Positions 44,554 through 54,590 of a stretch of DNA of 64,000 nt are shown here, in pieces. The notes beneath the pieces are model-generated. The model worked only from the letters and a program-made list of their open reading frames with translations, searched no databases and was not told the DNA's origin. Location: assembly GCF_900114475.1 (NCBI RefSeq), contig NZ_FOTE01000002.1:558001-622000 (forward strand). The letters are read 5' to 3'. The DNA comes from Paenibacillus sp. 1_12. GTDB lineage: Bacteria; Bacillota; Bacilli; Paenibacillales; NBRC-103111. Made by a program: the position numbers and the translations under genes. Positions within the stretch are counted from its first letter, which is position 1, and the number at the start of each line of letters is the position of its first letter.

Positions 44554-45426
44554 TTATCCTTTAATCGAACCTAGCATCATCCCTTTAGTAAAATGCTTCT
44601 GAAGGAACGGATATACAAGCAATATGGGTACGGTAGAAACAACGATCATTGCCAATTTGACCGTTACCCCAATACGTGGGGCGTCTTCACTAAGAGAAGC
44701 GGCGACCGCGTCCGAGGTAAGTACCAAGAGCAGCTGCCTCAGCAGCACTTGTAACGTAAAGTTATTCGGATTCGAGATATACATAACCGCCTGAAAGAAC
44801 ATATTCCACTGCGCAACAGCATAAAAAAGGGTAAGTGTAGCAAGAATCGGCATGGAGACAGGCACCATAATACGAAATAAAATACCAAAATCATTACATC
44901 CATCAATCCGGGCAGAGTCCTCAAGCTCTTCGGGCAATGTTCGGAAAAAGCTGATTAAGATGATGATATTAAAAGCGTTGATGGCGTTAGGTATAATAAG
45001 CGACCACAATGTGTTCATCAGACCGAGACTTTTGACAATCAAATAAGAAGGAATAATGCCTCCATGAAACATCATGGTGAAAAATACAATAAATATCATG
45101 ACTTGCGAGCCTTTGAGCCTTTTCTTCGATAACGGATATCCAAGCATAACCGATAACACCATACTGATGAAGGTACCAATCACCGTGATGAAAATCGTAT
45201 TTTGAAATACCTTGATAAAGTTAGGCGTATTGAAAATGGTCTGGAAAGCAATACCTGTGATTTCCTTCGGCCACAGCATAATTGCGCCTTCATGCACAAG
45301 ATGTGGTGCGGTTAACGAGCTAACGAGCACGCTCCAGAATGGAAAGACCATCAAAGCAGCCAGTAAAGCCAAACCAATATAGTTGCAAACATCAAAGGCA
45401 AGGCTGGCGGGGCGAATTCGTTTCAT
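44554..45426 (-). CDS. Carbohydrate ABC transporter permease, LplC/YtcP type
   Basis: CUT1-family membrane subunit of 290 residues. The EAA loop is LEDSARIDGCNDFGILFRI near 170-188, with SARIDG in place of the usual AAxxDG. The C-terminus FLQKHFTKGMMLGSIKG is the family ending. ATG 45426 follows GGAG by 9 bases. A longer frame reaching 45588 overlaps the upstream permease and would add 54 residues that resemble no permease. Confidence 0.92.
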   Translation of the reverse strand: MKRIRPASLAFDVCNYIGLALLAALMVFPFWSVLVSSLTAPHLVHEGAIMLWPKEITGIAFQTIFNTPNFIKVFQNTIFITVIGTFISMVLSVMLGYPLSKKRLKGSQVMIFIVFFTMMFHGGIIPSYLIVKSLGLMNTLWSLIIPNAINAFNIIILISFFRTLPEELEDSARIDGCNDFGILFRIMVPVSMPILATLTLFYAVAQWNMFFQAVMYISNPNNFTLQVLLRQLLLVLTSDAVAASLSEDAPRIGVTVKLAMIVVSTVPILLVYPFLQKHFTKGMMLGSIKG

Positions 45427-45448
45427 GACTTGGTTCTCCCCTCCTCTG

Positions 45449-46363
45449 TTAAAATAAATAATGTTCACTCGTCTTTCTCGAAATATAATTGGCTCCGAGT
45501 ATGAGCACAAATCCGACCGCCGATTTAAAAATTCCGATAGCAGTCGCATAACTGAAATTACCCTGCAGCACTCCTGCTTGATATACATAGGTGTCGAATA
45601 CTTCCGCGACCTCTTTCACAAGCGGATTGCCCATAATGTACAACTGGTCAAAGGATATGTTCAATACTTGTCCAAGCCTTAAGATTAATAAAATGACAAT
45701 CGTATTCATTAGGCAAGGTATCGTAATATGGAGCGTTTGCTGCCAACGGTTTGCACCGTCCACCTTCGCGGATTCATATAATTCAGGACTGATCCCCGCA
45801 AGCGCAGCGAGAAATAGAATCGTTCCCCAGCCGGCATCTTTCCATATGTTTTGCAGCGTAATAATACCCCAGAATAAGGATTTATCCATTAATAATTGAA
45901 CCTTCGGGAATCCCATCGCATGAACAATCTCAGTCAAAAACCCCTCTGAGTTCATTAACGATATCGACAAAGCGCAAATCACGATCCAAGAAACAAAATG
46001 CGGTAAATACATGACGGTTTGAATCGTCTTTTTGAATAGGGCTGTTCTCACTTCATTTAACAATAGTGCGAGTATGATCGGAGCCGGGAAAAAAAATACG
46101 ATATTCAACATACTAATAACGAGCGTATTACGCATAATCATCCAAAAATCGGGATGCTTGAACAGACGGACGAAATGGTCGCCACCAACCCACTCACTGT
46201 TCATAACACCCTGAAAGGGGTCATATTCCTGAAATGCGATCACAATTCCCCACATTGGAAAATAATGGAATACAATGAAATAAAGCATTCCTGGCAGTGC
46301 CATCAGGTATAAGTATTTATCAGCTTTCCATAATTTGGTTAGTGTCATATCTAGCTGCAGCAC
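45449..46363 (-). CDS. Carbohydrate ABC transporter permease, LplB type
   Basis: CUT1-family membrane subunit of about 304 residues. The EAA loop LYESAKVDGANRWQQTLHI lies near 195-213, with ESA instead of EAA, and VLQGNFSYATAIGIFKS is the LplB C-terminal motif. The start is uncertain: GTG 46363 has only a weak AAAG site and ATG 46348 has none. It follows the binding protein after a strong hairpin. Confidence 0.9.
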   Translation of the reverse strand: MLQLDMTLTKLWKADKYLYLMALPGMLYFIVFHYFPMWGIVIAFQEYDPFQGVMNSEWVGGDHFVRLFKHPDFWMIMRNTLVISMLNIVFFFPAPIILALLLNEVRTALFKKTIQTVMYLPHFVSWIVICALSISLMNSEGFLTEIVHAMGFPKVQLLMDKSLFWGIITLQNIWKDAGWGTILFLAALAGISPELYESAKVDGANRWQQTLHITIPCLMNTIVILLILRLGQVLNISFDQLYIMGNPLVKEVAEVFDTYVYQAGVLQGNFSYATAIGIFKSAVGFVLILGANYISRKTSEHYLF

Positions 46364-46375
46364 CCGCTTTCTTTC

Positions 46376-46422
46376 GACGTTCGGTCGGACAACTCTAGAT
46401 TAGCTATTGTCCGCCGACGTCT
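46376..46422 (-). other. Intercistronic hairpin between binding protein and permease
   Basis: Minus strand: GACGTCGGCGGACAA pairs with TTGTCCGACCGAACGTC with small bulges, with no T-run. It lies 10 bases after the binding-protein stop. Confidence 0.6.
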
Positions 46423-46431
46423 ATCATTCTT

Positions 46432-47970
46432 TTATTTCTTCATAACCTCCGCGATTTCAGCAGCAACCTTGTCTCCTTCATAACGGTCATACCATTGCTT
46501 TACAACGGAATCCCAATCGCTGACTTTGCTTGCTCCCATAATCGTCTTGACGGTGTTATCCTGAATAAATTTTTCAGCCTCAGTTGCATATTTGGCATAC
46601 GTTTGCGAGAATAACAGCTGCGTTTCATCGGTTACGAGAAACGGTTCATTCATTTTATGACCGGAAACAACGAGGTTCTGCGCCTCTTTGGTGTTTTGCG
46701 GGAATATGTAAAGCTCGTCGGTCGATTGGATCGGCAGTGTAAAGCTAAAGGTACGAGGCATATCCCGTTCGAACATTTTCGTATCCTGCTCGATCTTCCC
46801 ATCAGCCGTTTTCTTGTAATGCATGCCTTCTACCCCATAGTTCCAGAAGATGCCGCCTTCTTCACTAGCTCCAAAATCCAGCCATTCCATAATTTTCTTC
46901 ATCTTTTGCGGGTCATCGGCTGCCTTTTTCGAGATGAAGATTCCTCCTCTATCCACACGTGCCGTAACTCCACGTTCTCCATTAGGTCCTTTGATCGCTT
47001 CGAATGGGATTAGCTTGGCTTTTGGATCTGTTTTTTGAAAATTGGTTTCAAAATCGTAAATGCGTGTTGTAAAGTTGAACATGATGCCCGCCTGACCTTT
47101 ACGAACCAGCTTTGAATCCGATGTAGGCCCGTCAGTAACAGCAAAATCGGGGTCAATCAGCCCTTCGGCAAACGCTTTGTTCATCCACGTTAAATATTCC
47201 TTAAAGTTTGTTGTGGCAAACCTCGGCACCACTTTATCTCCCTGCTTGGTCCAAGCATTTTTAATACCGAAAGCTTGGGTAATTCCTGTGGTCCCTCGAA
47301 TCGAAATGCCTGCAGCCGTGTTTCCGAGCTGTAGACCATACGTATCGTTCTTGCCGTTTTTATCGGGATCATTTTTGGTAAACGCCTTAGCCGTCTCATA
47401 CAATTCATCCAACGTTGTCGGCACCTTCATACCGAGATTGTCCAGCCAGTCCTTGCGGATTAGCGGGATATCCTGTGATGCGATCGGATTGCGGACACTG
47501 CTCAAACCATAAATATTTCCTTGATATTTGGTTAGAAACAACGGTTTTTCTTTCTTTAAATTAGGATATTCATCAATATATTTGTCCAATGGAACCACAA
47601 CACCGGATTTAATAAGCTTTACCATGAAGTCATCGATATCCGTCCAGGCGAACGCATCCGGGACATCTCCAGAGGCTATCATAACCTTCAGCTTTTCTTT
47701 GTAAATATCCGGAGCTGCTGCTGTGAGGTTCATTCGAATCCCCAGCTTGTCCTCCAGATATTTGAGTGAAGGATTATCCTCTCTGGCGATACTTGGCGTA
47801 TTCCAGCCAATATAATAGGCCATATTTAATTTCACTGGACCTTCTGCTACCGGTGCTGCCTTACTTCCCTGCGCTGCCGGCTGTGGATTCGAGCAAGCTG
47901 TCGCGGACAGTGCCATAACCGTACTCAAGCTGATTAGCGTACCCATTTTCCAGCCTCTAAACGATTTCAT
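46432..47970 (-). CDS. Extracellular solute-binding lipoprotein, LplA type
   Basis: Sugar-binding lipoprotein of 512 residues. Signal peptide with lipobox ATAC, followed by NMAYYIGWNTPS, VPLDKYIDEYPNLKKE and KNDPDKNGKNDTYGLQL, the large-LplA calcium-loop-like motif. The ATG follows AAGGGGG by 7 bases. First gene of the operon with the two permeases at 46363 and 45426, and divergent from the AraC regulator at 48271. Ligand unknown. Confidence 0.94.
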   Translation of the reverse strand: MKSFRGWKMGTLISLSTVMALSATACSNPQPAAQGSKAAPVAEGPVKLNMAYYIGWNTPSIAREDNPSLKYLEDKLGIRMNLTAAAPDIYKEKLKVMIASGDVPDAFAWTDIDDFMVKLIKSGVVVPLDKYIDEYPNLKKEKPLFLTKYQGNIYGLSSVRNPIASQDIPLIRKDWLDNLGMKVPTTLDELYETAKAFTKNDPDKNGKNDTYGLQLGNTAAGISIRGTTGITQAFGIKNAWTKQGDKVVPRFATTNFKEYLTWMNKAFAEGLIDPDFAVTDGPTSDSKLVRKGQAGIMFNFTTRIYDFETNFQKTDPKAKLIPFEAIKGPNGERGVTARVDRGGIFISKKAADDPQKMKKIMEWLDFGASEEGGIFWNYGVEGMHYKKTADGKIEQDTKMFERDMPRTFSFTLPIQSTDELYIFPQNTKEAQNLVVSGHKMNEPFLVTDETQLLFSQTYAKYATEAEKFIQDNTVKTIMGASKVSDWDSVVKQWYDRYEGDKVAAEIAEVMKK

Positions 47971-48270
47971 TGTGACGCCCCCTTAAATGTGTCTATTAAT
48001 AGAATGAAGCATTCATGGGTCATGCTTCCATGGTCGTGCTGCATGTCCCTATTGTGTATCCTCGAAACTATTCATGCAATTTACAAATAGCGAAAATGCG
48101 ATTTTTATGAATATGGTACGTTTACCTTTTTAATTAAACCAGCCATTTGCTTGAATTGGTAAGCGAATAATAGGTAGATTGTCCGTTATTTGACGGGCAT
48201 TGACTTCAAATAAACAAAACATTCATGATATAATTAATTATTATTAACTGCAAGGAATGTGGAGGACAGC
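47971..48270. other. Divergent promoter region
   Basis: No gene was found. AT-rich DNA between two divergent starts; a TATAAT at about 48229-48234 is a likely -10 for the regulator, without a clear -35, which suggests an activated promoter. Confidence 0.45.
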
Positions 48271-50490
48271 ATGTCGAAAAAGTTGCAAAATGCGGTGACA
48301 CATATTCTTCTCACTTCCCTCAGTATTGTGCTGATTGGTCTGATTATCTTTAATTTGGCCTCCGATATTATCCGCAAGGAAATTGAACAGGTTCAATTGA
48401 TATCCTTGCAGCAAACACGCGATGGATTTGAGAATTATATTAAGCAATTAAATCAGGCTGCGATACAAATGGAAAAAGTCCCTGATTTTGAAAAATGGAT
48501 TGATAATCCTTCAGCCCATAAGCTCAATCAATTTGATAGGATCGCTTTTACTCAACTGCTCGTTCGCGTCCAAGCCTCCATCAGTTATCTCGATAACGTA
48601 TTATTGTTCGATCCGGAAGCCAAGGTGCACTACTCTTCCCAGCCGACGATGGACGAGGTGCATCAAGATTATACTTCATTACTGGAGGAATTTTCAGGAA
48701 TGAATGTAGATCATGCCTTTTTGACCAAAGTTATTAACGGTTCTTCTACCTATGTATATATAAGAAGGCTGCCGGTTTTTAGGGGTGATCCCTCATCACT
48801 CCTTTTATTCCATGTCAATTCCAAATTATTTTATGATTATTTAGGTATCACCAACAAGGACGAAGCGAACAGAGCAACCTCTTTTATTATGGATCAAAAT
48901 GGTTTGCCGATCGGCAAGGGCACTTTTGCCGGTATTGAAGAAATTACGCATACTCTCGCTCAAGATCGGGAGCTAACGGCGTTACATGCTGACGAATCCC
49001 ATACTTTGTATAAAGATGGATTATTGATAACCTGTGTTTCTTCTTCAGTGACGGGTTGGATTTTTGGCATAGTGGTACCTGACGAACAATTTCTAAGCAA
49101 AATAAATTCGTTCCGCAACATCACACTCCTCATATTAATCATTGCTGTTGCCTTATCCATACTTGCTGTCTTTATAAGCAATCATTGGTTTTTCCGAGGG
49201 TGGAGCAAGCTGGTCAGATTAATTGACGAGCCCTTCGGGTCGAAGCTTTCTGCGAAGCCAAGTAATGAATTTGAGCGAATATATTCCCATGTTTCGCAAC
49301 TAAAACATCGACTTCATGAAATCATTCCCGAAGCCAAAGATGCTTATCTGCGAAAAGTGCTTGAAAACGGGGTCAGGATTAAGGAGGATTGGGTCGAAAA
49401 GCTGGATTTACAGCTGCATGAGGAAGCCGACTACTGCGGATTTGCCATTGAAATCGATTATTACAATCAGCTCAAGGAAACGTATTCCGAATGGGATCTC
49501 TTTTATTTTGAATACGGAATTGCCTGTGTGGTTCGTGAGGTGCTGACAGACCAGGGTATGGCGGTGAAGCTGAATGATGGCAAATTGATCGGAATCGCCG
49601 GATCCTCCGAACAAGGGGAAACGCCCTTTCGCGAGCAATTAAACGGGTGGATGTTAACGATCCATGAGTTTATCTCCGAGCACTTTCCTATTACCGTTAC
49701 CATTGGAGTCAGTCAACCACGTAAAGGAACGAAATGTTTGCACATTTCCGCATCGGAAGCAATGGAAATTCTAAAACAAAAATTTTCGTTGGGAACGAAT
49801 AAAGTGCTGTATTACGAGGATCTATCCACAGTTCAAGGCTTAAGCTTTTCTTTTGATGAGTCGCGCAGAATTGAGCAGGATTTAATTCATAGCATCCGAT
49901 CACGGAACATGGATGAAGCCTTGCTTGCCCTCAATAGATTACGTATATTGGCACCTGAAGGGGAATATCAGAAACTGCAGCATTTGCTGCTTGATTTGAC
50001 GCTGTCCGTGTACAGGGAGATCGGCGCAGCGCTTACCGAGCCCTTGGAATCCCCCTCTTTAAGTGAACTGCTCAGGTTTACGACAATGGATGAATGGCTG
50101 GACTGGCTGCAGCACCATTGTGCAGAGCATTTGATTCAGAGACTGACTGATGAATATCATACCCAGATGAAACAAGCGGCGAATCATTTAAGAGATTATA
50201 TAAGCGAACACATTTTGCAGGATATTCGACTGGAGGATTGCTGCAAAGCACTCGGTATCCCTGTCTCGGTAGCCAAACAGGCGATTAAAGAGCTTTATGA
50301 AACGACATACGCTGAGCTGCTGTTGAATCTGCGTATTGAAAAAAGCAAGCAGTGGCTGCTTGAAACGGATTTCAGCGTAGATGAAATCGCTAAACGTCTC
50401 TATTACAGTAATGCTCAGAGCTTTACTCGTACGTTTAAAAAAGCTACTGGTGTACCTCCCGGTCAATATCGGAAGCTTTACCACATTTAA
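48271..50490 (+). CDS. Membrane-bound AraC-family regulator with extracellular sensor
   Basis: Transmembrane one-component regulator of 739 residues. Helices at about 10-32 and 283-305 enclose a sensor domain, and the C-terminal AraC pair covers about 635-735 (LEDCCKALGIPVSVAKQAI and FSVDEIAKRLYYSNAQSFTRTF). ATG 48271 lies 5 bases after GGAGG; a GTG at 48259 precedes that site. Divergent from the LplA-type importer operon, its probable target. Ligand unknown. Confidence 0.94.
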   Translation: MSKKLQNAVTHILLTSLSIVLIGLIIFNLASDIIRKEIEQVQLISLQQTRDGFENYIKQLNQAAIQMEKVPDFEKWIDNPSAHKLNQFDRIAFTQLLVRVQASISYLDNVLLFDPEAKVHYSSQPTMDEVHQDYTSLLEEFSGMNVDHAFLTKVINGSSTYVYIRRLPVFRGDPSSLLLFHVNSKLFYDYLGITNKDEANRATSFIMDQNGLPIGKGTFAGIEEITHTLAQDRELTALHADESHTLYKDGLLITCVSSSVTGWIFGIVVPDEQFLSKINSFRNITLLILIIAVALSILAVFISNHWFFRGWSKLVRLIDEPFGSKLSAKPSNEFERIYSHVSQLKHRLHEIIPEAKDAYLRKVLENGVRIKEDWVEKLDLQLHEEADYCGFAIEIDYYNQLKETYSEWDLFYFEYGIACVVREVLTDQGMAVKLNDGKLIGIAGSSEQGETPFREQLNGWMLTIHEFISEHFPITVTIGVSQPRKGTKCLHISASEAMEILKQKFSLGTNKVLYYEDLSTVQGLSFSFDESRRIEQDLIHSIRSRNMDEALLALNRLRILAPEGEYQKLQHLLLDLTLSVYREIGAALTEPLESPSLSELLRFTTMDEWLDWLQHHCAEHLIQRLTDEYHTQMKQAANHLRDYISEHILQDIRLEDCCKALGIPVSVAKQAIKELYETTYAELLLNLRIEKSKQWLLETDFSVDEIAKRLYYSNAQSFTRTFKKATGVPPGQYRKLYHI

Positions 50491-50528
50491 TGGAATAAGC
50501 TGACAGCTACGTCTTCATTGCATACAAT

Positions 50529-50566
50529 AAGGCCGTTCACAGTCAAATGGACTGGAGAACGGCCTT
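50529..50566 (+). terminator. Strong hairpin after the AraC regulator, probable terminator
   Basis: AAGGCCGTTC pairs with GAACGGCCTT around an inner CAGTC/GACTG pair. The T-run is poor on either strand, so intrinsic termination is likely but not certain. Confidence 0.55.
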
Positions 50567-50760
50567 GTCTGGTTTAAGTCGCTTCCCTTAATGTGTTTAA
50601 AATCGCTATTTTTTGACGACATTAAATTTATCCTTGATGCATTACCAGCTCTAAGAAGCGCATACTCCAGATACAAAAAATAAATACTTGCGAATCCACT
50701 GAAAACCTTTACATATGAATGTAGTTTGGTATGATCGGATAAAGGGAGTGACAAACCGAA

Positions 50761-51723
50761 ATGAAACGTAACCATCATATCATCACTTGTATGCTCGTCC
50801 TTGTCATGATGACAGAGTTGACCGGCTGTTTCTTCAATGCTTCAGAACCATCCACCACATCCATACCGTCTATACCTTCTATTCCTTCCCAACCTTCCGT
50901 GGCTGCTGCATCTATTACGGCTCCGACAGTCTTGGACGTTCCTTCAACTGAGAACGCTTTACCCGAGCTAAAACAGACTATAACTCAAGCCGAGCCCGAA
51001 CCGTCGGATTATATGCTCGAAATCAAAGGGAAGTCCAACCAGCTGACCCCAAAAGCATTAAAAAGCATGACCTTGTGGCGAGAGAATATTATAGCTCTAG
51101 CTCAAAAGCATCGCGATAGTATCTATATAAATGGGCCTGACCGGAATAAGGTTGCTTTGACCTTTGATGATGGTCCAGATCCTGTCAATACGCCAGCGAT
51201 TATCGATTCCTTGAAGAAATATAAAGTAAAAGGAAGTTTCTTTTTTGTGGGGGAAATGGTCAAAAGCTATCCAGAGGTTGTCCGCCATGCCTACGATAAT
51301 GGAAATTTGGTGTTAAACCACAGTTACAAGCATGATAATTTAACTCAAAAAAGTCAAAATCAAATTCAAGCCGATCTCAACCAGACCGATAAGGCCATTG
51401 AGGATATCATTGGGAAGAAGCCTGCTTTGATGCGTTCCCCATATGGAGAAACCGATGAAAAAGTAGTAGCCGCAGCAACTGATACAGGCCACAAGATCGT
51501 TTTATGGTCCATTGATACGTTGGATTGGTCCCAGCGGGAAAGTCAAAATATTACAAAAAATGTAATCGATAATATTAGAAATGGCGACATCATTCTCATG
51601 CATTCGACTTCAAGGACAAGTGAAACCGCGAAGGCTGTGCCGATCATTATTGAAGAGCTGCAAAAACGAAATTACGATATTGTTGATCTTGCAACGTTGT
51701 TGAATGTGCAGGCTTATCAATAA
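50761..51723 (+). CDS. Polysaccharide deacetylase (NodB domain, carbohydrate esterase 4), lipoprotein
   Basis: Extracellular, membrane-tethered 320-residue deacetylase. Lipobox LTGC near residue 22, a Ser/Pro/Thr-rich linker to about 75, then the NodB domain from about 125 with LTFDDGPDPVN, the metal histidines in NHSYKH, LMRSPYGE, VLWSIDTLDW and GDIILMHS. Closest in plan to Bacillus PdaA/PgdA-like enzymes acting on peptidoglycan or chitin oligomers. It stands alone with its own upstream region and terminator. Confidence 0.93.
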   Translation: MKRNHHIITCMLVLVMMTELTGCFFNASEPSTTSIPSIPSIPSQPSVAAASITAPTVLDVPSTENALPELKQTITQAEPEPSDYMLEIKGKSNQLTPKALKSMTLWRENIIALAQKHRDSIYINGPDRNKVALTFDDGPDPVNTPAIIDSLKKYKVKGSFFFVGEMVKSYPEVVRHAYDNGNLVLNHSYKHDNLTQKSQNQIQADLNQTDKAIEDIIGKKPALMRSPYGETDEKVVAAATDTGHKIVLWSIDTLDWSQRESQNITKNVIDNIRNGDIILMHSTSRTSETAKAVPIIIEELQKRNYDIVDLATLLNVQAYQ

Positions 51724-51763
51724 TAAAAAACGAGCCCCATGCATGAAACTGCTTAGGCTCGTT
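51724..51763. terminator. Bidirectional terminator between convergent genes
   Basis: AACGAGCC pairs with GGCTCGTT. The minus strand has TTTTTTATT after the stem, so it mainly ends the fixABCX transcript, and it may also end the deacetylase gene. Confidence 0.75.
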
Positions 51764-51796
51764 TCGTATGCAATTCATTTAGTGATCCTCAGAATG

Positions 51797-52081
51797 TCAC
51801 CCATACTTATACGTAATACCGTAACCGCCTTTGGGATATACCCAAGCGATATTATCGGATGGACATGCAATCCGACAGGTACCGCATTCGATGCAGTTTT
51901 CAAAGGCTACAGTTGTAATCTTCAGCTTCTTCTCCCACTCGTAGACATCAGACGGACAAAAATAATTGCAATCCTTAGTCTTGCAGCTCAAACAGGTTTC
52001 TGTTTCTTTAATGACCAAATGGGACTCTGTATCGCATTTATAACGGATCGTAAACAGTTTTTCAGAAACGTTGCAGCTCAT
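51797..52081 (-). CDS. fixX: Ferredoxin-like protein FixX
   Basis: Small iron-sulfur protein of 94 residues that passes electrons with FixC. Cysteines lie in CLSCKTKDCNYFCP and in CIECGTCRIACP, the latter a normal 4Fe-4S set. The ATG overlaps the fixC stop as ATGA, and GGAGG lies 11 bases upstream. Last gene of the fixABCX operon. Confidence 0.92.
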   Translation of the reverse strand: MSCNVSEKLFTIRYKCDTESHLVIKETETCLSCKTKDCNYFCPSDVYEWEKKLKITTVAFENCIECGTCRIACPSDNIAWVYPKGGYGITYKYG

Positions 52082-53388
52082 CCGTTCATCGCCCTCCACC
52101 CTTTATAGCCTAGTTTCATCAGATTCATGGTGCCGCCGGCTGCTCCTTTAATTAAATTCACCGCCATTTTTTGTTTATCCGCTTTAGGGATGCCGTCAAC
52201 TAAAAACATATTATAAGCCGCTTCATTTAATGCCCGAGGCAGCTTATCAAATAACAGCTCCGGGTCCTGCTCTTTGAGAAATTGATGCATGCCTTTGTAC
52301 TTTTTCAAATCCTTGTGAACAAAAGAACTGCGGACTTTTTGATCATAAGCGTTCAACGAAGCAGCTGAGAAATCGCCTCTAGCTTTAGCTTCAATAATCG
52401 CCTCACCTGCCAAACGTCCTGAAGTCATCGCCAGATTCGTACCTTCCCGGTTCACAAAGTTGACGAGCTGAGCCGCGTCTCCACATACACACCAGCCGTT
52501 TCCAGAAAGTGGAGGAATGGAATGAAAACCTCCTTCGGGGATTAAGTGGCCCGAATATTCCTTGGTTTCACCGCCCTGAATTAATTTACGAATCATCGGA
52601 TGCTGCTTCACTGCATCAAGGATGGCATAAGGCTTAACTTTTTTGTCCCGCAAATGATTGACCATGACCCCAACGCCTAACGAAATCGTTTCCTTGTTCG
52701 TATACAAGAACCCCACCCCCGCCATGCCAAGCGAAGTCTCGCCCATAAATTCAATGGTCACGCCTTCGTCACCCTCAAGTCCAAAGCGATCCTCAATCTT
52801 TTCCTTGGGTAAGGAGATGATCTCTTTAACCGCGAGCGAAACCTCATCGGGTTCCCATTCCTTGTGAATACCCATCGCCTTGCCGAGCAAAGAATTAACG
52901 CCGTCCGCTATGACTACGACATCAGCATACAAATTGCCGTCTTCCCGATCTGTTTTGACACCGACTACCCGATCCCCTTCACGAATGACATCAAGGGCAA
53001 CCGTTTCATAAACGGGCAAGGCCCCTGCAGCAACCGCTTTGTCTGCGAACCATTGGTCGAATTTGACACGCAGTCCGGTAAAGCAGTTATAAGGCTCCGA
53101 ATATTTTTCATTGCGATGCCCAAAGGTAACCATCGATTCTTTACCCATCATCCAAATCCGCTGCTCAACAATATACCGCTCCATGGGGAAATTACGTTCC
53201 TTCCAAAACTCCGGTACCAGCTCTTCGATTTGCTTGCGATACAATACGCCGCCAAAAAGGTTTTTCGCGCCAGGAAATTCACCACGCTCAAGCAGTACGA
53301 CAGACAGGCCGGCCCGAGACATCGTTAGAGCAGCAGCGGCCCCTGCAGGCCCACCCCCAACAATGATAGCATCAAATTTTTCGTTCAA
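52078..53388 (-). CDS. fixC: FAD-dependent oxidoreductase FixC (ETF-quinone oxidoreductase type)
   Basis: Membrane-associated flavoprotein of 436 residues that takes electrons from the FixAB flavoprotein to quinone. FAD-binding IIVGGGPAGAAAALTMSRAG at the N-terminus, VVIADGVNSLLGKAMG in the middle and CVCGDAAQLVNFVNREGTN near the FAD-binding end. TTG 53388 is chosen because GGGGAG lies 9 bases upstream and the product then begins MNEKFDAIIVGG as in other FixC proteins; the ATG at 53418 has no site. It precedes fixX with a 4-base overlap. Confidence 0.93.
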   Translation of the reverse strand: MNEKFDAIIVGGGPAGAAAALTMSRAGLSVVLLERGEFPGAKNLFGGVLYRKQIEELVPEFWKERNFPMERYIVEQRIWMMGKESMVTFGHRNEKYSEPYNCFTGLRVKFDQWFADKAVAAGALPVYETVALDVIREGDRVVGVKTDREDGNLYADVVVIADGVNSLLGKAMGIHKEWEPDEVSLAVKEIISLPKEKIEDRFGLEGDEGVTIEFMGETSLGMAGVGFLYTNKETISLGVGVMVNHLRDKKVKPYAILDAVKQHPMIRKLIQGGETKEYSGHLIPEGGFHSIPPLSGNGWCVCGDAAQLVNFVNREGTNLAMTSGRLAGEAIIEAKARGDFSAASLNAYDQKVRSSFVHKDLKKYKGMHQFLKEQDPELLFDKLPRALNEAAYNMFLVDGIPKADKQKMAVNLIKGAAGGTMNLMKLGYKGWRAMNG

Positions 53389-53451
53389 AGCAATCCGCTC
53401 CCCACAATAATAGTTCATTCAACTATACGTGCATGACGAAAAGTGAATACC

Positions 53452-54579
53452 TTACACCGATTTCGCCAAAGGCTCCTGCTGCGAAGGCTTCTGTGATGCT
53501 AACTCTGTAACCGGTATTTGAATGCCGAACAAGCTTTTACGTTTTTTGACTTCTTCCGTAATGGCCGGAACGATCTTGAACAAATCCCCCACGATCCCAT
53601 AATGCGCAAATTGGAAAATCGCAGCCTTTTCATCTCTGTTGATCGCGATAACAATGTCCGAATTGCCCATACCTACTGTATGCTGAACAGCCCCCGAGAT
53701 CCCGATGGCAAAATAAAGCTTTGGCCGAACGGTTGATCCTGTCTGCCCAACTTGATGTTCGTGCTTGATCCATCCTGCATCTACAGCTGCACGAGAAGCG
53801 CCAACTACCCCACCTAATGCATCAGCCAACTCCTTCAGCATCGCAAAAGGCTCAGGCCCCCCCAAACCACGACCACCGGATACGATAATATCCGCTTCCT
53901 CCAAATTCAGATTCCCCGTGTCCCTTATAAAATCGATCACCTGTGCGGCAATCTCCTCTTCAGGCATCAGGCTGTCGATTCTGATAATCTCCGCCTCGCG
54001 TGTCTCATCCCGAGGCAGAGCCTGGAATACACCAGCACGTGCTGTTGCCATTTGCGGACGATACTGCTTACATAAAATAGTTGCCATCATCTTCTCGGAA
54101 AAGGCTGGTCGACTAGCCAGCAGCAGCCGCGAGGGAGGCGGTTCCACGTCCAACTCCGTTGTGTCCGCAGTAAGTCCTGTCGGCAGATGGGTCGCAATCG
54201 CTCCTGCCAAGTCACGTCCTGTTCCTGTTGCTCCGAACAGTACGATCTCCGGCTTCACATCATCGATCAGCTTCAGGCAGATACGGCTGTAAGGCCGTGT
54301 CCGATATACACCAAGCTCAGGTGCTTCACACAAATAAACCTTGTCAGCCCCATAATAGGCAGCTTCCTTCGCCAGATGCTCAACCTCATTGCCGATGACT
54401 AGGGCCAATAAAGGAACCTCCAGCTTGGCTGCAAGCTTTCGACCTTCACCCAGCAGCTGCCAGGACACCTTCTTGGCTTCTCCATCCCTTTGCTCAATCA
54501 CAATTAATACCCCACGATACGCCGACCAATCCGGCATAGCCGCCGCTTCCTGCGCATCATTTTTTTGTTCATTTGACAT
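53452..54579 (-). CDS. fixB: Electron transfer flavoprotein alpha subunit FixB
   Basis: FAD-binding subunit of a heterodimeric electron-transfer flavoprotein, 375 residues. The C-terminal FAD motif PKLYFAIGISGAVQHTVGM and IVSGGRGLGGPEPFAMLKEL are clear. ATG 54579 follows AGGAGG by 7 bases; the longer frame to 54630 overlaps fixA. With FixA it would carry out NADH-driven flavin-based electron bifurcation, as shown for FixAB relatives. Confidence 0.94.
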   Translation of the reverse strand: MSNEQKNDAQEAAAMPDWSAYRGVLIVIEQRDGEAKKVSWQLLGEGRKLAAKLEVPLLALVIGNEVEHLAKEAAYYGADKVYLCEAPELGVYRTRPYSRICLKLIDDVKPEIVLFGATGTGRDLAGAIATHLPTGLTADTTELDVEPPPSRLLLASRPAFSEKMMATILCKQYRPQMATARAGVFQALPRDETREAEIIRIDSLMPEEEIAAQVIDFIRDTGNLNLEEADIIVSGGRGLGGPEPFAMLKELADALGGVVGASRAAVDAGWIKHEHQVGQTGSTVRPKLYFAIGISGAVQHTVGMGNSDIVIAINRDEKAAIFQFAHYGIVGDLFKIVPAITEEVKKRKSLFGIQIPVTELASQKPSQQEPLAKSV

Positions 54580-54590
54580 GTTTCCGCCTC

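Noticed and set aside
45427-45588. 54-residue N-terminal extension of the YtcP permease
   Set aside because: It overlaps the upstream permease in another frame and does not resemble permease sequence; the ATG at 45426 has a good ribosome-binding site.
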